Origin: Intestinimonas butyriciproducens
Lineage (GTDB): Bacteria > Bacillota > Clostridia > Oscillospirales > Butyricicoccaceae
DNA: 64,000 nucleotides
Assembly (NCBI RefSeq): GCF_016901775.1
Contig: NZ_JACJKW010000016.1
Span: 1 to 64,000, forward strand
Direction of reading: 5' to 3'
Shown: in pieces, positions 25,618 to 33,921 of the stretch
Numbering within the stretch: position 1 is the first letter of the stretch
How the letters are laid out: the number at the start of each line of letters is the position of its first letter
The notes under the pieces: model-generated
Databases searched by the model: none
The model's input: the letters and a program-made list of their open reading frames with translations, nothing else
What the model was told of the DNA's origin: nothing
Made by a program: the position numbers and the translations under genes

Positions 25618-26574
25618 GTGCGCTATGATCTGGCCCCTTTGGAGGGGATCACCGGCCCTCTGTACCGGCGGACCCATCACCAAATTTTCGGCGGCGCCGA
25701 CCGGTACTATACCCCCTTTCTTTCCCCGGGGGAAGGGGGCACGCTGAACAAAAGAGAGCTGCGGGATATTGCTCCTGAGGAAAACCAGGGGCTGCCCTTG
25801 GTTCCTCAGCTGCTCACCCGGCGCAGTGGGGATTTCATCGGCGCGGCCCGCCGTTTGGGGGAGATGGGCTACCGGCATATCAACCTGAATCTGGGATGCC
25901 CTTCGGGCACCGTCACCGCCAAAGGCAAGGGATCGGGGTTTCTGGCCCATCCACAGGAGCTGGATCATTTTTTGGAAACGATCTTTTCCGCCGCTTTGCC
26001 GGTGAAAATTTCGGTGAAAAGCCGGTTGGGTATGACTTCGGAAGATGAGTTTCCTCCCATTCTGGCTATTTTTGAAAAGTATCCCCTGGAAGAGCTGATC
26101 CTCCATCCCCGGGTGCGTCAGGATCTTTACCGAAAACCGGTGCGGCCTCATGCTTTCCGGTGGACGGCAGAACACACCAGCCTGCCCCTTTGCTACAATG
26201 GGGATCTGGTGACAGCGGCGGACTGTGCCCGGATGGAGCAGGAATATCCCATGCTGCGGGGGTTGATGCTGGGACGAGGGGCTATTGCCGATCCGGCGGT
26301 GTTCCGCAAGGCCAAAGGGGGCAAAGCGGCCCGGCGGGAAGAGCTGCGGCTGTTTCACGATACTTTGTACCAAGGATACTGCCAGGCATTCCAAAGTCCC
26401 AAAAACGCCATTTGCCGCATGAAGGACATCTGGCGGTGTATGATTTATCTTTTTGAAGATGAGCAGGGGCTGGGTAAGAAATTGCGCAAAGCCACAGAAC
26501 CGGCGGATTATCAGTGGGCTGTGGAAGGAATTTTCCGCCTGCCCCTGCGGGAGGATGCCAAAGAACCCTGGTGA
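25618..26574 (+). CDS. tRNA-dihydrouridine synthase family protein
   Basis: 318 residues from a GTG after AAAGGAGG. A TIM-barrel flavoenzyme: LAPLEGITGPLYRR at the N-terminus, INLNLGCPSGTVTAKGKGSG with the catalytic Cys, VKISVKSRLGM, and GLMLGRGAIADPAVF near the FMN phosphate. It reduces uridines in the tRNA D-loop using FMN and NADPH. Divergent from the main DusB group, so the target uridine is uncertain. It is the last gene of the run and is followed by a terminator. Confidence 0.9.
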   Translation: MRYDLAPLEGITGPLYRRTHHQIFGGADRYYTPFLSPGEGGTLNKRELRDIAPEENQGLPLVPQLLTRRSGDFIGAARRLGEMGYRHINLNLGCPSGTVTAKGKGSGFLAHPQELDHFLETIFSAALPVKISVKSRLGMTSEDEFPPILAIFEKYPLEELILHPRVRQDLYRKPVRPHAFRWTAEHTSLPLCYNGDLVTAADCARMEQEYPMLRGLMLGRGAIADPAVFRKAKGGKAARREELRLFHDTLYQGYCQAFQSPKNAICRMKDIWRCMIYLFEDEQGLGKKLRKATEPADYQWAVEGIFRLPLREDAKEPW

Positions 26575-26581
26575 CCTGCTG

Positions 26582-26619
26582 TTTCCCCAAAGTCTTTTGG
26601 GCTTTGGGGAAATTTTTTT
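26582..26619 (+). terminator. Terminator after dus
   Basis: TTTCCCCAAAG/CTTTGGGGAAA stem followed by TTTTTTT; it ends the long murB-dus gene run. Confidence 0.9.
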
Positions 26620-26677
26620 GCCATGAGGAAGCAAAACGACAGGGAAAAGCGTCCAATGGGAGAAAGGAGGAAGCGGG

Positions 26678-27178
26678 ATGGAGCAGGAGGAAAAGAAAGC
26701 CCTTTTTCAGAAGATGCTGGAACAGGAGGGGGACCGGCTTTTGCGGCTGTGTACCCTCTATCTGAAGGATGGGAATCTGGCAGAGGATGCGGTGCAGGAA
26801 AGCTTTTTGCGGGCTTTTCAGCACATGGACGAATTTCGGGGTCAGGCAGCCATGGCCACCTGGCTGACCCGCATTGCCATCAATGTATGCAAAGGCTATC
26901 TGCGTTCGCCCTGGCATTGGCGCCGTCTGTCCTCTCAGGTGCTGGAACAGCTGCCGGCCCCTGGGATGCCGGAGACCGATGACACCTTGCCTGGGGCGGT
27001 GATGGCTCTGTCCCGGCCCTACCGGGAGGTCATTTTGCTTTATTACTATCAGCAGCTGAAGGCGAGGGAGATTGCAGAGATTCTCCATGTCCCCTTGTCC
27101 ACGGTGACGGTGCGTCTGTCCAGGGCCCGTCGGCAGCTGAAAGAGCAGCTGAAAGGATGGTATTACGATGAAGAATAA
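26678..27178 (+). CDS. ECF-type RNA polymerase sigma factor
   Basis: 166 residues. Region 2 is LRLCTLYLKDGNLAEDAVQE with SFLRAFQHMDEFRG and ATWLTRIAINVCKGYLR; region 4 is YREVILLYYYQQLKAREIAE with PLSTVTVRLSRARRQL. The ATG follows AAAGGAGG. The last codons overlap the start of the next gene by 11 bases (ATGAAGAATAAG), a typical sigma/anti-sigma coupling. The stimulus is unknown. Confidence 0.93.
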   Translation: MEQEEKKALFQKMLEQEGDRLLRLCTLYLKDGNLAEDAVQESFLRAFQHMDEFRGQAAMATWLTRIAINVCKGYLRSPWHWRRLSSQVLEQLPAPGMPETDDTLPGAVMALSRPYREVILLYYYQQLKAREIAEILHVPLSTVTVRLSRARRQLKEQLKGWYYDEE

Positions 27179-28511
27179 GCGGGATTTTCGTCAGGATATG
27201 GATCAGGCCCTGTCCGGGCTGACCTTGGGAGAAAAGAAGGAAGAAATCCTGGAAAAAGCGTTTGCTCCTCAAAAGAAACGGAAAGGCCGGATGGCACGGC
27301 GTGTGGCGGTGGCCTGCTTGGCGGTGTGTGCTTTGACTGCGGCGGTCTTTGCATTTTCCCCCGGCCTGCGCCAGATTCTGAATCAGCACCTGGGCAGCTG
27401 GCAGGAAGAAAGCCAGCAATTTTCCGGTTTGGAAACGGAGGACAATGGTATCGTCGTCCGGGCAGTATCCGCCCTGTCCGATGACGGTTTTACCCAGATC
27501 TACCTGGAAATCCAGGACAAAACAGGAGACCGTCTGGGGGAGAATACCAGTCTGGGATCCTACGGAAGTGACTGGAATCTGGAATTGCCTTCCCAGGAGA
27601 TGGCTACCATGGGCCAGAAATGTCTGGGTTATGACCCGGAAAGCCGCACCGCCTTGGTGAAAGTGAGTTGGAGTGGAGAAACTACGGGAGAAGAGCAGGT
27701 GGCAAAGCTGACCTTACAGAAAATCAGTGCCCGGGAGGAATTTACAGCCTCTTTGCCCCAGACGGAGATTGCTTCCCGGATCCAGAAAACCATCCTGGCA
27801 GAAAACACCCAGAAAGCTGGGGAAAAGAGCCCTGTGCTCCAGCCGGGGGAGGAAGCGGCTCCTTTGGAAGAAGGAAAGGGATTTTCTCTTTCGGCCCTGG
27901 GCTTTGGAGACGATGGAGCGTTCCATGTGCAGGTCAAGTGTCCGGAAGACATCTGTCTGGAGTATCTGAATGTGCTCACCACTCTGCGCAGCAGAACCGG
28001 CCAGGAAGCTCAGTATAACCAAAGTCTGACCCAGATCCTGTTTGAATGGGAAGGGGAACTTTATTACGATATCGCTTTTGGAGGCGTGGGGCCGGAGATC
28101 CTGGATGATCTGATGTTGGAGGACTTGTATTTTCTTTATCTCAAGATCCGGCCTGTGGAAGGAAACTGGGAGCTGGAGATTCCTTTGGAGACGCCGGATC
28201 AGCTGGTGTATACCCCGGAGACCCAGGTGGAGGGATGCCCGGTGAACCGCATCGTCCTCACCCCCATGACTCTCAGTCTGGAAATCGGAAGCGATCATGC
28301 AGGCTTTGGCCAGTCCACAGTGACCTTTGTGATGGAGGATGGCTCCAAACTGGTTCTGGACAAGGGGGACTGCGTCACCAGTTTCTGGAATGGACTGGAA
28401 AAGCAGAATGGTACCGGACATTTCTTTGGACGGTGGCTCTTCCCTAAAGCCATCCAGCCGGAAAAAGTGCAGTCCATTGCCTTGGGAGATACAGTGATTT
28501 TCTCCAAATGA
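27168..28511 (+). CDS. DUF4179 membrane protein, probable anti-sigma factor
   Basis: 447 residues. A cytoplasmic N-terminus of about 43 residues (lysine-rich, KKEEILEKAFAPQKKRKGR), one transmembrane helix near 44-66 (VAVACLAVCALTAAVFAFSP) and a large extracellular part with the DUF4179 opening (DNGIVVRAVSALSDDGFTQI). This topology and the 11-base overlap with the sigma gene indicate a membrane-bound regulator that holds the sigma factor inactive until an envelope signal arrives. Function is inferred from context and family. Confidence 0.85.
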   Translation: MKNKRDFRQDMDQALSGLTLGEKKEEILEKAFAPQKKRKGRMARRVAVACLAVCALTAAVFAFSPGLRQILNQHLGSWQEESQQFSGLETEDNGIVVRAVSALSDDGFTQIYLEIQDKTGDRLGENTSLGSYGSDWNLELPSQEMATMGQKCLGYDPESRTALVKVSWSGETTGEEQVAKLTLQKISAREEFTASLPQTEIASRIQKTILAENTQKAGEKSPVLQPGEEAAPLEEGKGFSLSALGFGDDGAFHVQVKCPEDICLEYLNVLTTLRSRTGQEAQYNQSLTQILFEWEGELYYDIAFGGVGPEILDDLMLEDLYFLYLKIRPVEGNWELEIPLETPDQLVYTPETQVEGCPVNRIVLTPMTLSLEIGSDHAGFGQSTVTFVMEDGSKLVLDKGDCVTSFWNGLEKQNGTGHFFGRWLFPKAIQPEKVQSIALGDTVIFSK

Positions 28512-28517
28512 GCAGCA

Positions 28518-28555
28518 AAAAAGAGGGTAAGGCCATTGGCCTTACCCTCTTTTTC
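28518..28555. terminator. Bidirectional terminator
   Basis: AGAGGGTAAGGCC with its complement GGCCTTACCCTCT and flanking A and T runs, between the convergent DUF4179 and MocR genes. Confidence 0.9.
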
Positions 28556-29952
28556 TAGTTGTTCCAAGCACGGACAAGAGCCTGGGTCAGAGCGGGGATC
28601 TCCTCCAAAGGCAGCCGTCCATAGCCGCAAAGCAGGGTGGAAGGGGGTGCCAACATAGGGTCATGGTAACAGTGGGACAGGGGAAGAAGGTCCACTCCCT
28701 GCTCCCGGGCCCGACGGGCCATCTCCTTTTCCGAAAGGCCGCCATGGAACCGGAGAAGGAAGTGGAGCCCGGCCTGGGAACCTAAGATCTCCAGGTTTGG
28801 GCCCAGGGGAGAGGATTTCAGGCTGGCCGCCAGCTCTTCCCGCCTTTTTTTGTACAGAATACGGGTGCGGTTGAGGTGCCGTTCCCAGTAGCCTTCTTCC
28901 AGAAACCGAAGCAGGGTGTGTTGTTCAAAGCGGGAAACGGTGGAGGACTGGAGGGAAAACAGCCGGTGATAGGTGGGAAGCAGGGACATGGGCAGCACCA
29001 GATAGGCGATACGGATGGAAGGGGCCAGGCTGCGGGAAAAGGTACCGCAGTAGATCACCCGATCATGGAGATCGCTGCCCTGCAAGGCGGGAATGGGACG
29101 GCCGGCATAGCGGTATTCGCTGTCATAGTCGTCCTCGATGAGATACCGTCCTTCCTGCTCCGCTGCCCACCCCAGTATCTGGGCCCGGCGGGGAGCAGGC
29201 ATCACTCCGCCGGTGGGAAACTGGTGGGAAGGGGTGAGATAGGCGCAGCAGCCCCCGCTTTCTTCCAGCTTCACCGGATCCATTCCGTCTTTATCCACCG
29301 GAATGTGGACAACTTTCCGCCCCAGATTGCGGAAGGATTGGGCGGCTTTGGGATAACCGGGCTCTTCCATGGCGTAAACCGTCTCCGGAGGAAGGAGGCA
29401 GCAAAGCAAAGTGAGCAGATATTCCATGCCTGCGCCGATGAGAACCTGGCAGGGCTGGCACTGAACGCCCCGGTACTGGTGAAGATAGCGGCACAAGGCC
29501 TGGCGCAGGCATAGATCTCCCTGGGCTTCCCCTTTGGACAGGAGCTCCCCCTGTCCCATCACTTCCCGGGTGAGCTTGCCCCAGGTGGCAAAGGGAAAGG
29601 CGCTGGGGTCGGCAGAGCCGGGGGAGCAGTCAAAAGGAAGGTATGGTTTGGGCGCTTCAGGCGGCGGTGGGGGAGAAACTGGCCGCTGGGGTGTGGGAAG
29701 CTGCGGCAGAGGACAGACATAAAAACCGCTTTTTGGGGCAGCGCGAAGATAGCCTTCGGTGGTGAGCATCTGATAAGCGGCGTCCACCGTATTGACACTC
29801 ACCGAAAGATGCTGGGCCAGGGCCCGTTTGGAAGGAAGCTTTTCCCCGGCTTGCAGTCCTCCTTTTTTGATTTCTTTCAGGATATGTCGGTAGAGCTGAA
29901 GGTAATAAGGCTCGCCGCCGGAAGTGAGAAGGGGAAAGGTAATGTGGCTCAT
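28555..29952 (-). CDS. MocR-family (GntR-aminotransferase) transcriptional regulator
   Basis: 465 residues. A GntR winged helix at about 12-80 (YLQLYRHILKEIKKGGLQAG, LPSKRALAQHLSVSVNTVDA) is fused to a class-I aminotransferase fold (about 110-465) with IEDDYDSEYRYAG and CGTFSRSLAPSIRIAYLVLP; the Lys that would bind pyridoxal phosphate is replaced by Arg/Ser context at FSRSLAPS, so the cofactor lysine is not evident. PdxR-like members activate vitamin B6 genes, but no such genes lie nearby. The ATG at 29952 follows CAGGAG; the frame stays open upstream. Confidence 0.88.
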   Translation of the reverse strand: MSHITFPLLTSGGEPYYLQLYRHILKEIKKGGLQAGEKLPSKRALAQHLSVSVNTVDAAYQMLTTEGYLRAAPKSGFYVCPLPQLPTPQRPVSPPPPPEAPKPYLPFDCSPGSADPSAFPFATWGKLTREVMGQGELLSKGEAQGDLCLRQALCRYLHQYRGVQCQPCQVLIGAGMEYLLTLLCCLLPPETVYAMEEPGYPKAAQSFRNLGRKVVHIPVDKDGMDPVKLEESGGCCAYLTPSHQFPTGGVMPAPRRAQILGWAAEQEGRYLIEDDYDSEYRYAGRPIPALQGSDLHDRVIYCGTFSRSLAPSIRIAYLVLPMSLLPTYHRLFSLQSSTVSRFEQHTLLRFLEEGYWERHLNRTRILYKKRREELAASLKSSPLGPNLEILGSQAGLHFLLRFHGGLSEKEMARRAREQGVDLLPLSHCYHDPMLAPPSTLLCGYGRLPLEEIPALTQALVRAWNN

Positions 29953-30058
29953 GATAAAACGCTCCTGCAAATGTGATAGGGTATAAAAGAGAAAAAATCC
30001 CTTATGAGACCGGATCAGATCCCTTTTATCATAGCAGAGGCGGGGCCAGGGGACAAGG

Positions 30059-31246
30059 TCAGTTTTCCTTCGGGCCTTGGAGCAGACGGGGAAAAGTCCG
30101 GTCAATGGCGAAGGCGCCCAAGGGGGCCGTAATGAGGATGGCCAGCACTGCCACCGTCAGCACCAGTTCTCCGCAGGGCAAACCCATGGCCAGAGGCACT
30201 GAGCCGATAGCCGCCTGCACAGTGGCTTTGGGGGTATAGGCCAAAGCGCAGAACAGCCTTTCTTTTTTGTTCAGCGGTGTTTTCAGAAGGGAAAGCCCCA
30301 CTCCCATCATGCGGAAACAGAGCACGCCCAGCAGCAGCAAAACCGCCATGGGCCCGGCTTTGAAGGCGTAGGATACATCCACCTGGGCGCCTACCAGTAC
30401 GAAAAGCAGAATTTCCGCACCGCTCCACAAAAGGGACAGCTGCCCGCTGAGGGAAAGGCTGGTTTTGGGGGATGCGTGCCGCCAGGAAACCCCCATGGCC
30501 ATCACGGCCAGCAGGCCGGAAAAGCCGATAAAGCCGGTGAACAGGTCTTCGGCAGAGGAAAGCAGGAAGGCACAGGAGAGCGCCAGAAGCAGACGGCGAA
30601 CAGGAAGCAGATTCCATTTTTGACAGAAGTGGGCCAGAATCTGTCCCAGCAAAAGCCCTGCAAGACAACCGAAAACAATGGATGTAGGGATGCGCAGAAG
30701 AAAAAGGGGAGAAAAGTGGCCGGTGGCGCACAGATCGGAAAAGACCGAAAAAAGCACGATCACATACACATCATCAGCAGAAGCTCCGGCCATCACCAAC
30801 TGGGGGATGTGGTGGTTTTTGCCCCATCCCTTTTCCAGCAAGGAAAGCATTTTGGGAACCACCACCGCCGGAGAAACAGCAGCGATCACAGCGCCCAGCA
30901 GAGCGCTTTCCAACAGGGAAAGTCCCAGCAAAGAGGGAGCCAGCAGGATCATGCCGCATATTTCACAGGTGGCCGGGAGAAAACACATCAGGAAGGCAGG
31001 GCGGCCCATCTGCCGCAGTTCTCCCGCATCCAGGTTGAGACCAGCCCGGGCCAGGATGATCAGCAAGGCCACCTTGCGCAGGTCGGCAGATACGGCGGAG
31101 AGGGAAGGGGAGAGCAGGTCAAACACAGAAGGCCCCAGCAGGATGCCGGCCAGAAGCATTCCAAAGAGGGGCGGCAGCCCCAGTTTCTGAGAGGCTTTTC
31201 CCAAAAGCATCCCCAGAAGAAAAACAAGTGCCAGACTGTATAGCAT
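30059..31246 (-). CDS. Cation:proton antiporter (CPA2/KefB-type) under fluoride riboswitch
   Basis: 395 residues, 11-13 transmembrane helices, from MLYSLALVFLLGMLLGKASQ to a short tail RTFPRLLQGPKEN. The N-terminal GLPPLFGMLLAGILLGPS and the acidic GASADDVYVI in the middle helix resemble Na+/H+ antiporters with the ion-binding Asp pair. The ATG follows AAAGGAG. The leader carries a fluoride riboswitch, and fluoride riboswitches are known to control some Na+/H+ antiporters beside CrcB/Fluc and CLC-F. A role in fluoride tolerance, by direct export or ion balance, is inferred. Confidence 0.87.
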   Translation of the reverse strand: MLYSLALVFLLGMLLGKASQKLGLPPLFGMLLAGILLGPSVFDLLSPSLSAVSADLRKVALLIILARAGLNLDAGELRQMGRPAFLMCFLPATCEICGMILLAPSLLGLSLLESALLGAVIAAVSPAVVVPKMLSLLEKGWGKNHHIPQLVMAGASADDVYVIVLFSVFSDLCATGHFSPLFLLRIPTSIVFGCLAGLLLGQILAHFCQKWNLLPVRRLLLALSCAFLLSSAEDLFTGFIGFSGLLAVMAMGVSWRHASPKTSLSLSGQLSLLWSGAEILLFVLVGAQVDVSYAFKAGPMAVLLLLGVLCFRMMGVGLSLLKTPLNKKERLFCALAYTPKATVQAAIGSVPLAMGLPCGELVLTVAVLAILITAPLGAFAIDRTFPRLLQGPKEN

Positions 31247-31276
31247 TTCGATTGCTCCTTTCTGTTTCGGGGCAAC

Positions 31277-31321
31277 AAAAAAGCTGATGCCCCTGCGGAA
31301 AATATCGCAGAAGTCATCAGC
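31277..31321 (-). terminator. Expression-platform terminator of the fluoride riboswitch
   Basis: GCTGATG and CATCAGC (31315-31321 with 31283-31289) enclose an inner CTGCG/CGCAG hairpin and are followed by TTTTTTG. The 5-prime arm is also part of the aptamer, so terminator and aptamer are mutually exclusive, the design of an ON switch. Confidence 0.8.
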
Positions 31322-31370
31322 CAAAAAGCGGTTTGGGCCTGAAGAGGCCGGGGGAGAACTTCATTCCCGG
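31302..31370 (-). ncRNA. Fluoride riboswitch (crcB motif) aptamer
   Basis: Minus-strand RNA begins close to the predicted start site and contains, in order, GGGAATGAAGTTCTCCC, CAAACCGC and GGCTGATGACTTCTGCG. These match the fluoride aptamer: GAAGT pairs with ACTTC (helix P1), GGGA with TCCC as the pseudoknot partner, and the conserved AAAC...GCTGATG core. An extra GGCC-TCTTCA-GGCC hairpin is inserted before AAACC. Followed by a terminator that sequesters GCTGATG. Assignment rests on recall of the consensus and manual pairing. Confidence 0.82.
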
Positions 31371-31375
31371 AAAAA

Positions 31376-31404
31376 AGAATACCACAGCGCAAAGAGTTTG
31401 GCAA
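31376..31404 (-). promoter_or_regulatory. Promoter of the riboswitch-antiporter transcript
   Basis: Minus strand TTGCCA, 17-bp spacer, TATTCT; the start site falls at the first bases of the aptamer. Confidence 0.7.
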
Positions 31405-31405
31405 G

Positions 31406-31435
31406 AAAAACTTCCCCGAGGAAACCCTCGGGGAA
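31406..31435 (-). terminator. Terminator of the M20 amidohydrolase gene
   Basis: CTTCCCCGAGG/CCTCGGGGAAG stem followed on the minus strand by TTTTTC. Confidence 0.9.
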
Positions 31436-31453
31436 GCAGATACATTTTGTTAT

Positions 31454-32839
31454 TTATTTCTGGGGCTGGGGAATGGGAATCTCTTCGGGGATGGGGCAAT
31501 GATAGGTATCACCGTGCATCCGCTCTTTCCATTCTTCCTGTGCCTTTTCCACCAAGGTGGGATCATCCACCAGCTTGCTGGCGGTAGCGGCCAGCACCTT
31601 GGCGCCATAGAGCATACCCTTGTGGCCGATGCTCATGCCGGCGCAGGCAGTAATCTGCCAGCTGTGGCCCGGAGCGGCCCGGTTGCAGGTTGCAGTGCTC
31701 ACCATGATGCAGGGAACGATGTGCTGCACATCGCCCACATCGGAGGAACCATACCCGTTGCGATTGGCAATGGGAGGTACCACCGAACAGATGGCGGGGC
31801 CGTCCAGCAGACCTGCGGCCTTCATCTTTTCATACTGGGGGCTTTCCAGATTGAGCTTCTGGGCAAAGTCCAGCTCTTCCTCAGTCCACTGGGGCAGGGG
31901 GATCTGCTCCATCATGTCGTGGGCTACTTCCACCAGCACCTTGTTGCTCATGGAGTTATAGCAGCCGCCCAAAAATTCAATTTCCAGCTTGGTTTCGGTC
32001 ATATGGGCGGCGCCTTCGGCCACCTTGACCAGACGGGCATAGGTATCCTCAATGGCCTGGCGGCTCATGGCCCGCACATAATACCAGACACTGGCGTTAT
32101 CAGGAACGATGTTGGGGGCTGTGCCGCCTTCTTTGATCACATAATGAATGCGAACATCGCTGGTCACATGCTCCCGCAGGTAGTTTGCACCCACATTCAT
32201 CAGCTCTACGGCGTCCAGGGCCGAGCGGCCGTTGTGAGGATCGCCGCCGGCATGAGCGGTGACGCCGTGGAAATGGAAAATGGCGCTGTTCAGGCCGTTG
32301 GAAGTGCCCAGATTGACTCCGTTCATGGAGCCGCCGTGCCAGGCCAGAGCCACATCCAGCTCTTTGAAAGCGCCGCCGCGGGCCATGAAGGTTTTGCCGG
32401 TGAGGGCTTCTTCGGCAGGGCAGCCATAAAAGACCACAGTACCTTCTTTTCCGGTCTCTTCCAGATGGGCCTTCATGCCCAGAGCGCCGCCGATGCAGGC
32501 TACGCCCAGCAGGTTATGACCGCAGCCCTGGCCAGGTGCGCCGGGAGTGACAGGATCTTTCTGGGTGCAGATTTTCTGGCTCAGGCCGGGAAGGGCGTCA
32601 TATTCTCCCAAAAAGCCGATCACCGGATGGCCCTTGCCCCAGGTGGCCCGGATGGCGGTGGGGAGACCGGCATAGCCCACTTCCACTGTGAAGCCCTGCT
32701 GACGCAGATAATCGGCCAGCCACTGGCAGGCGTTGACTTCGTTGTAGGCGGTTTCGGGAGTTTCCCAGATCTTCTGAGCCAGTTCGGTCAGTTCCTGAGC
32801 GGCCTGATCCACAGCACGGGTGGCAGCGATGTCCAACAT
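31454..32839 (-). CDS. M20-family amidohydrolase, AbgB-like
   Basis: 461 residues. A zinc amidohydrolase of the p-aminobenzoyl-glutamate hydrolase B type: GFLGEYDALPGLSQK, APGQGCGHNLLGVACIGGAL with metal His, YGCPAEEALTGKTFMA with the catalytic Glu-Glu, VTAHAGGDPHNGRSALDAVE and PGHSWQITACAG. These enzymes split N-acyl amino acids or aminobenzoyl-glutamate. No AbgA or AbgT partner is adjacent; the divergent neighbours are an M55 peptidase and an LD-carboxypeptidase, which suggests scavenging of peptide-like compounds. The ATG follows AAAGGAGAGG. Confidence 0.9.
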   Translation of the reverse strand: MLDIAATRAVDQAAQELTELAQKIWETPETAYNEVNACQWLADYLRQQGFTVEVGYAGLPTAIRATWGKGHPVIGFLGEYDALPGLSQKICTQKDPVTPGAPGQGCGHNLLGVACIGGALGMKAHLEETGKEGTVVFYGCPAEEALTGKTFMARGGAFKELDVALAWHGGSMNGVNLGTSNGLNSAIFHFHGVTAHAGGDPHNGRSALDAVELMNVGANYLREHVTSDVRIHYVIKEGGTAPNIVPDNASVWYYVRAMSRQAIEDTYARLVKVAEGAAHMTETKLEIEFLGGCYNSMSNKVLVEVAHDMMEQIPLPQWTEEELDFAQKLNLESPQYEKMKAAGLLDGPAICSVVPPIANRNGYGSSDVGDVQHIVPCIMVSTATCNRAAPGHSWQITACAGMSIGHKGMLYGAKVLAATASKLVDDPTLVEKAQEEWKERMHGDTYHCPIPEEIPIPQPQK

Positions 32840-32917
32840 AAAAGTTCCTCTCCTTTTCTGGTGGGAGGGTAACCCGGAAAGAGTAAATTCGGCAAGTTGC
32901 TGAAAAATGCAAAAAAA

Positions 32918-32936
32918 TTATGTATAAAATACATAA
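32918..32936 (-). promoter_or_regulatory. Palindrome upstream of the M20 gene
   Basis: TTATGTAT-AAA-ATACATAA, a perfect 8-3-8 palindrome about 80 bases before the amidohydrolase start and overlapping a TATACAT-like -10. A candidate operator; the regulator is unknown. Confidence 0.4.
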
Positions 32937-33021
32937 ATGCTCCGGTATATGCCCTTCCATTTGTGGATTATGAATCAATTTTACTCCCGTTATAGCGGGT
33001 TTGTCAATGCGCCGGGATCAT

Positions 33022-33051
33022 TTGACGGCAAAAGAGGGGATATGGTATCAT
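33022..33051 (+). promoter_or_regulatory. Promoter of the M55-LdcA pair
   Basis: TTGACG, 18-bp spacer, TATCAT, about 22 bases before the start codon region. Confidence 0.65.
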
Positions 33052-33079
33052 CAGAAAAAAACAAAGGGAGGATGCGAAA

Positions 33080-33904
33080 GTGAAGAAGGCATATATTTCT
33101 GCGGATATCGAGGGAATGGAAGGAGTTGTCACAAACATCCAGTGCTCCCGGCAGGGGGCGGATTTTGCTGTGGCCCGCAAACGCCTGGCGTTGGATGTGA
33201 ACGCTGCGGCCCGTGCCTGTTTTGACAGCGGGTATGATGAAGTGCTGGTGTGCGATGGTCACGCCGATATGGAGAATCTGCTCATTGAAGATCTGGACGA
33301 GCGGATTAAACTGCTTTCCGGCGCCATGCGCCAGAGCCTGCAGATGGAGGCCATCGACGGCACCTTTGATGCTTATATTTCCTTTGGTCATGCCGGAGCC
33401 GGTCTGACTCCCGGCGGCGTCATCGACCACTGCTACAATGGGGGAAAGGTGTACAACCTGCGCTTTAACGGCATCACCATGAACACCGAAACGGTGGCCA
33501 ATGCCGCCATGGCCGGTCATTACGGTGTGCCTTTGGTGGCCTGCATCGGTGATGCCGCCTTGGCCAAAGAAGTACAGGCTTTTGTGCCGAATTGTGAGGC
33601 CATTGTGGTGAAAGAGGGTGTTTCCCGCTTTGCTGCCATTTCCATTCACCCCAACAAGGCCCGGAAGCTGATTTATGATGGAGTCAAGGCAGGACTTGCC
33701 CGGCGGGATCAGATCCAGCCTTTGCGCCTGGGAGATCAGGTGACCATGGAAGTGGATTATAAAGATTCCAATATGGCCGATACCGCTATGCTCATTCCTG
33801 GAATGCGCCGCCTGAGCCAGCGGACAGTGGCCTATACAGGGGATGCCGAAACGGTTTTCAAACTCCATGAACTGATGCTCTATCGTCTGGTGGACAAGCT
33901 GTAA
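33080..33904 (+). CDS. M55-family peptidase (DppA-like D-aminopeptidase)
   Basis: 274 residues. The N-terminus KKAYISADIEGMEGVV is the M55 signature with the metal Asp/Glu; CDGHADMENLLIED and SFGHAGAGLTPGGVIDH supply further His residues, and RFNGITMNTETVANAAMAG follows. DppA from Bacillus is a zinc D-aminopeptidase of ring-shaped decamers that releases D-Ala from dipeptides. The start follows AAAGGGAGG; GTG/ATG ambiguity is minor. The next gene, an LD-carboxypeptidase, starts 17 bases downstream, so the pair probably recycles murein peptides. Confidence 0.9.
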   Translation: MKKAYISADIEGMEGVVTNIQCSRQGADFAVARKRLALDVNAAARACFDSGYDEVLVCDGHADMENLLIEDLDERIKLLSGAMRQSLQMEAIDGTFDAYISFGHAGAGLTPGGVIDHCYNGGKVYNLRFNGITMNTETVANAAMAGHYGVPLVACIGDAALAKEVQAFVPNCEAIVVKEGVSRFAAISIHPNKARKLIYDGVKAGLARRDQIQPLRLGDQVTMEVDYKDSNMADTAMLIPGMRRLSQRTVAYTGDAETVFKLHELMLYRLVDKL

Positions 33905-33921
33905 AAAGAAGGGAGAAAAAA

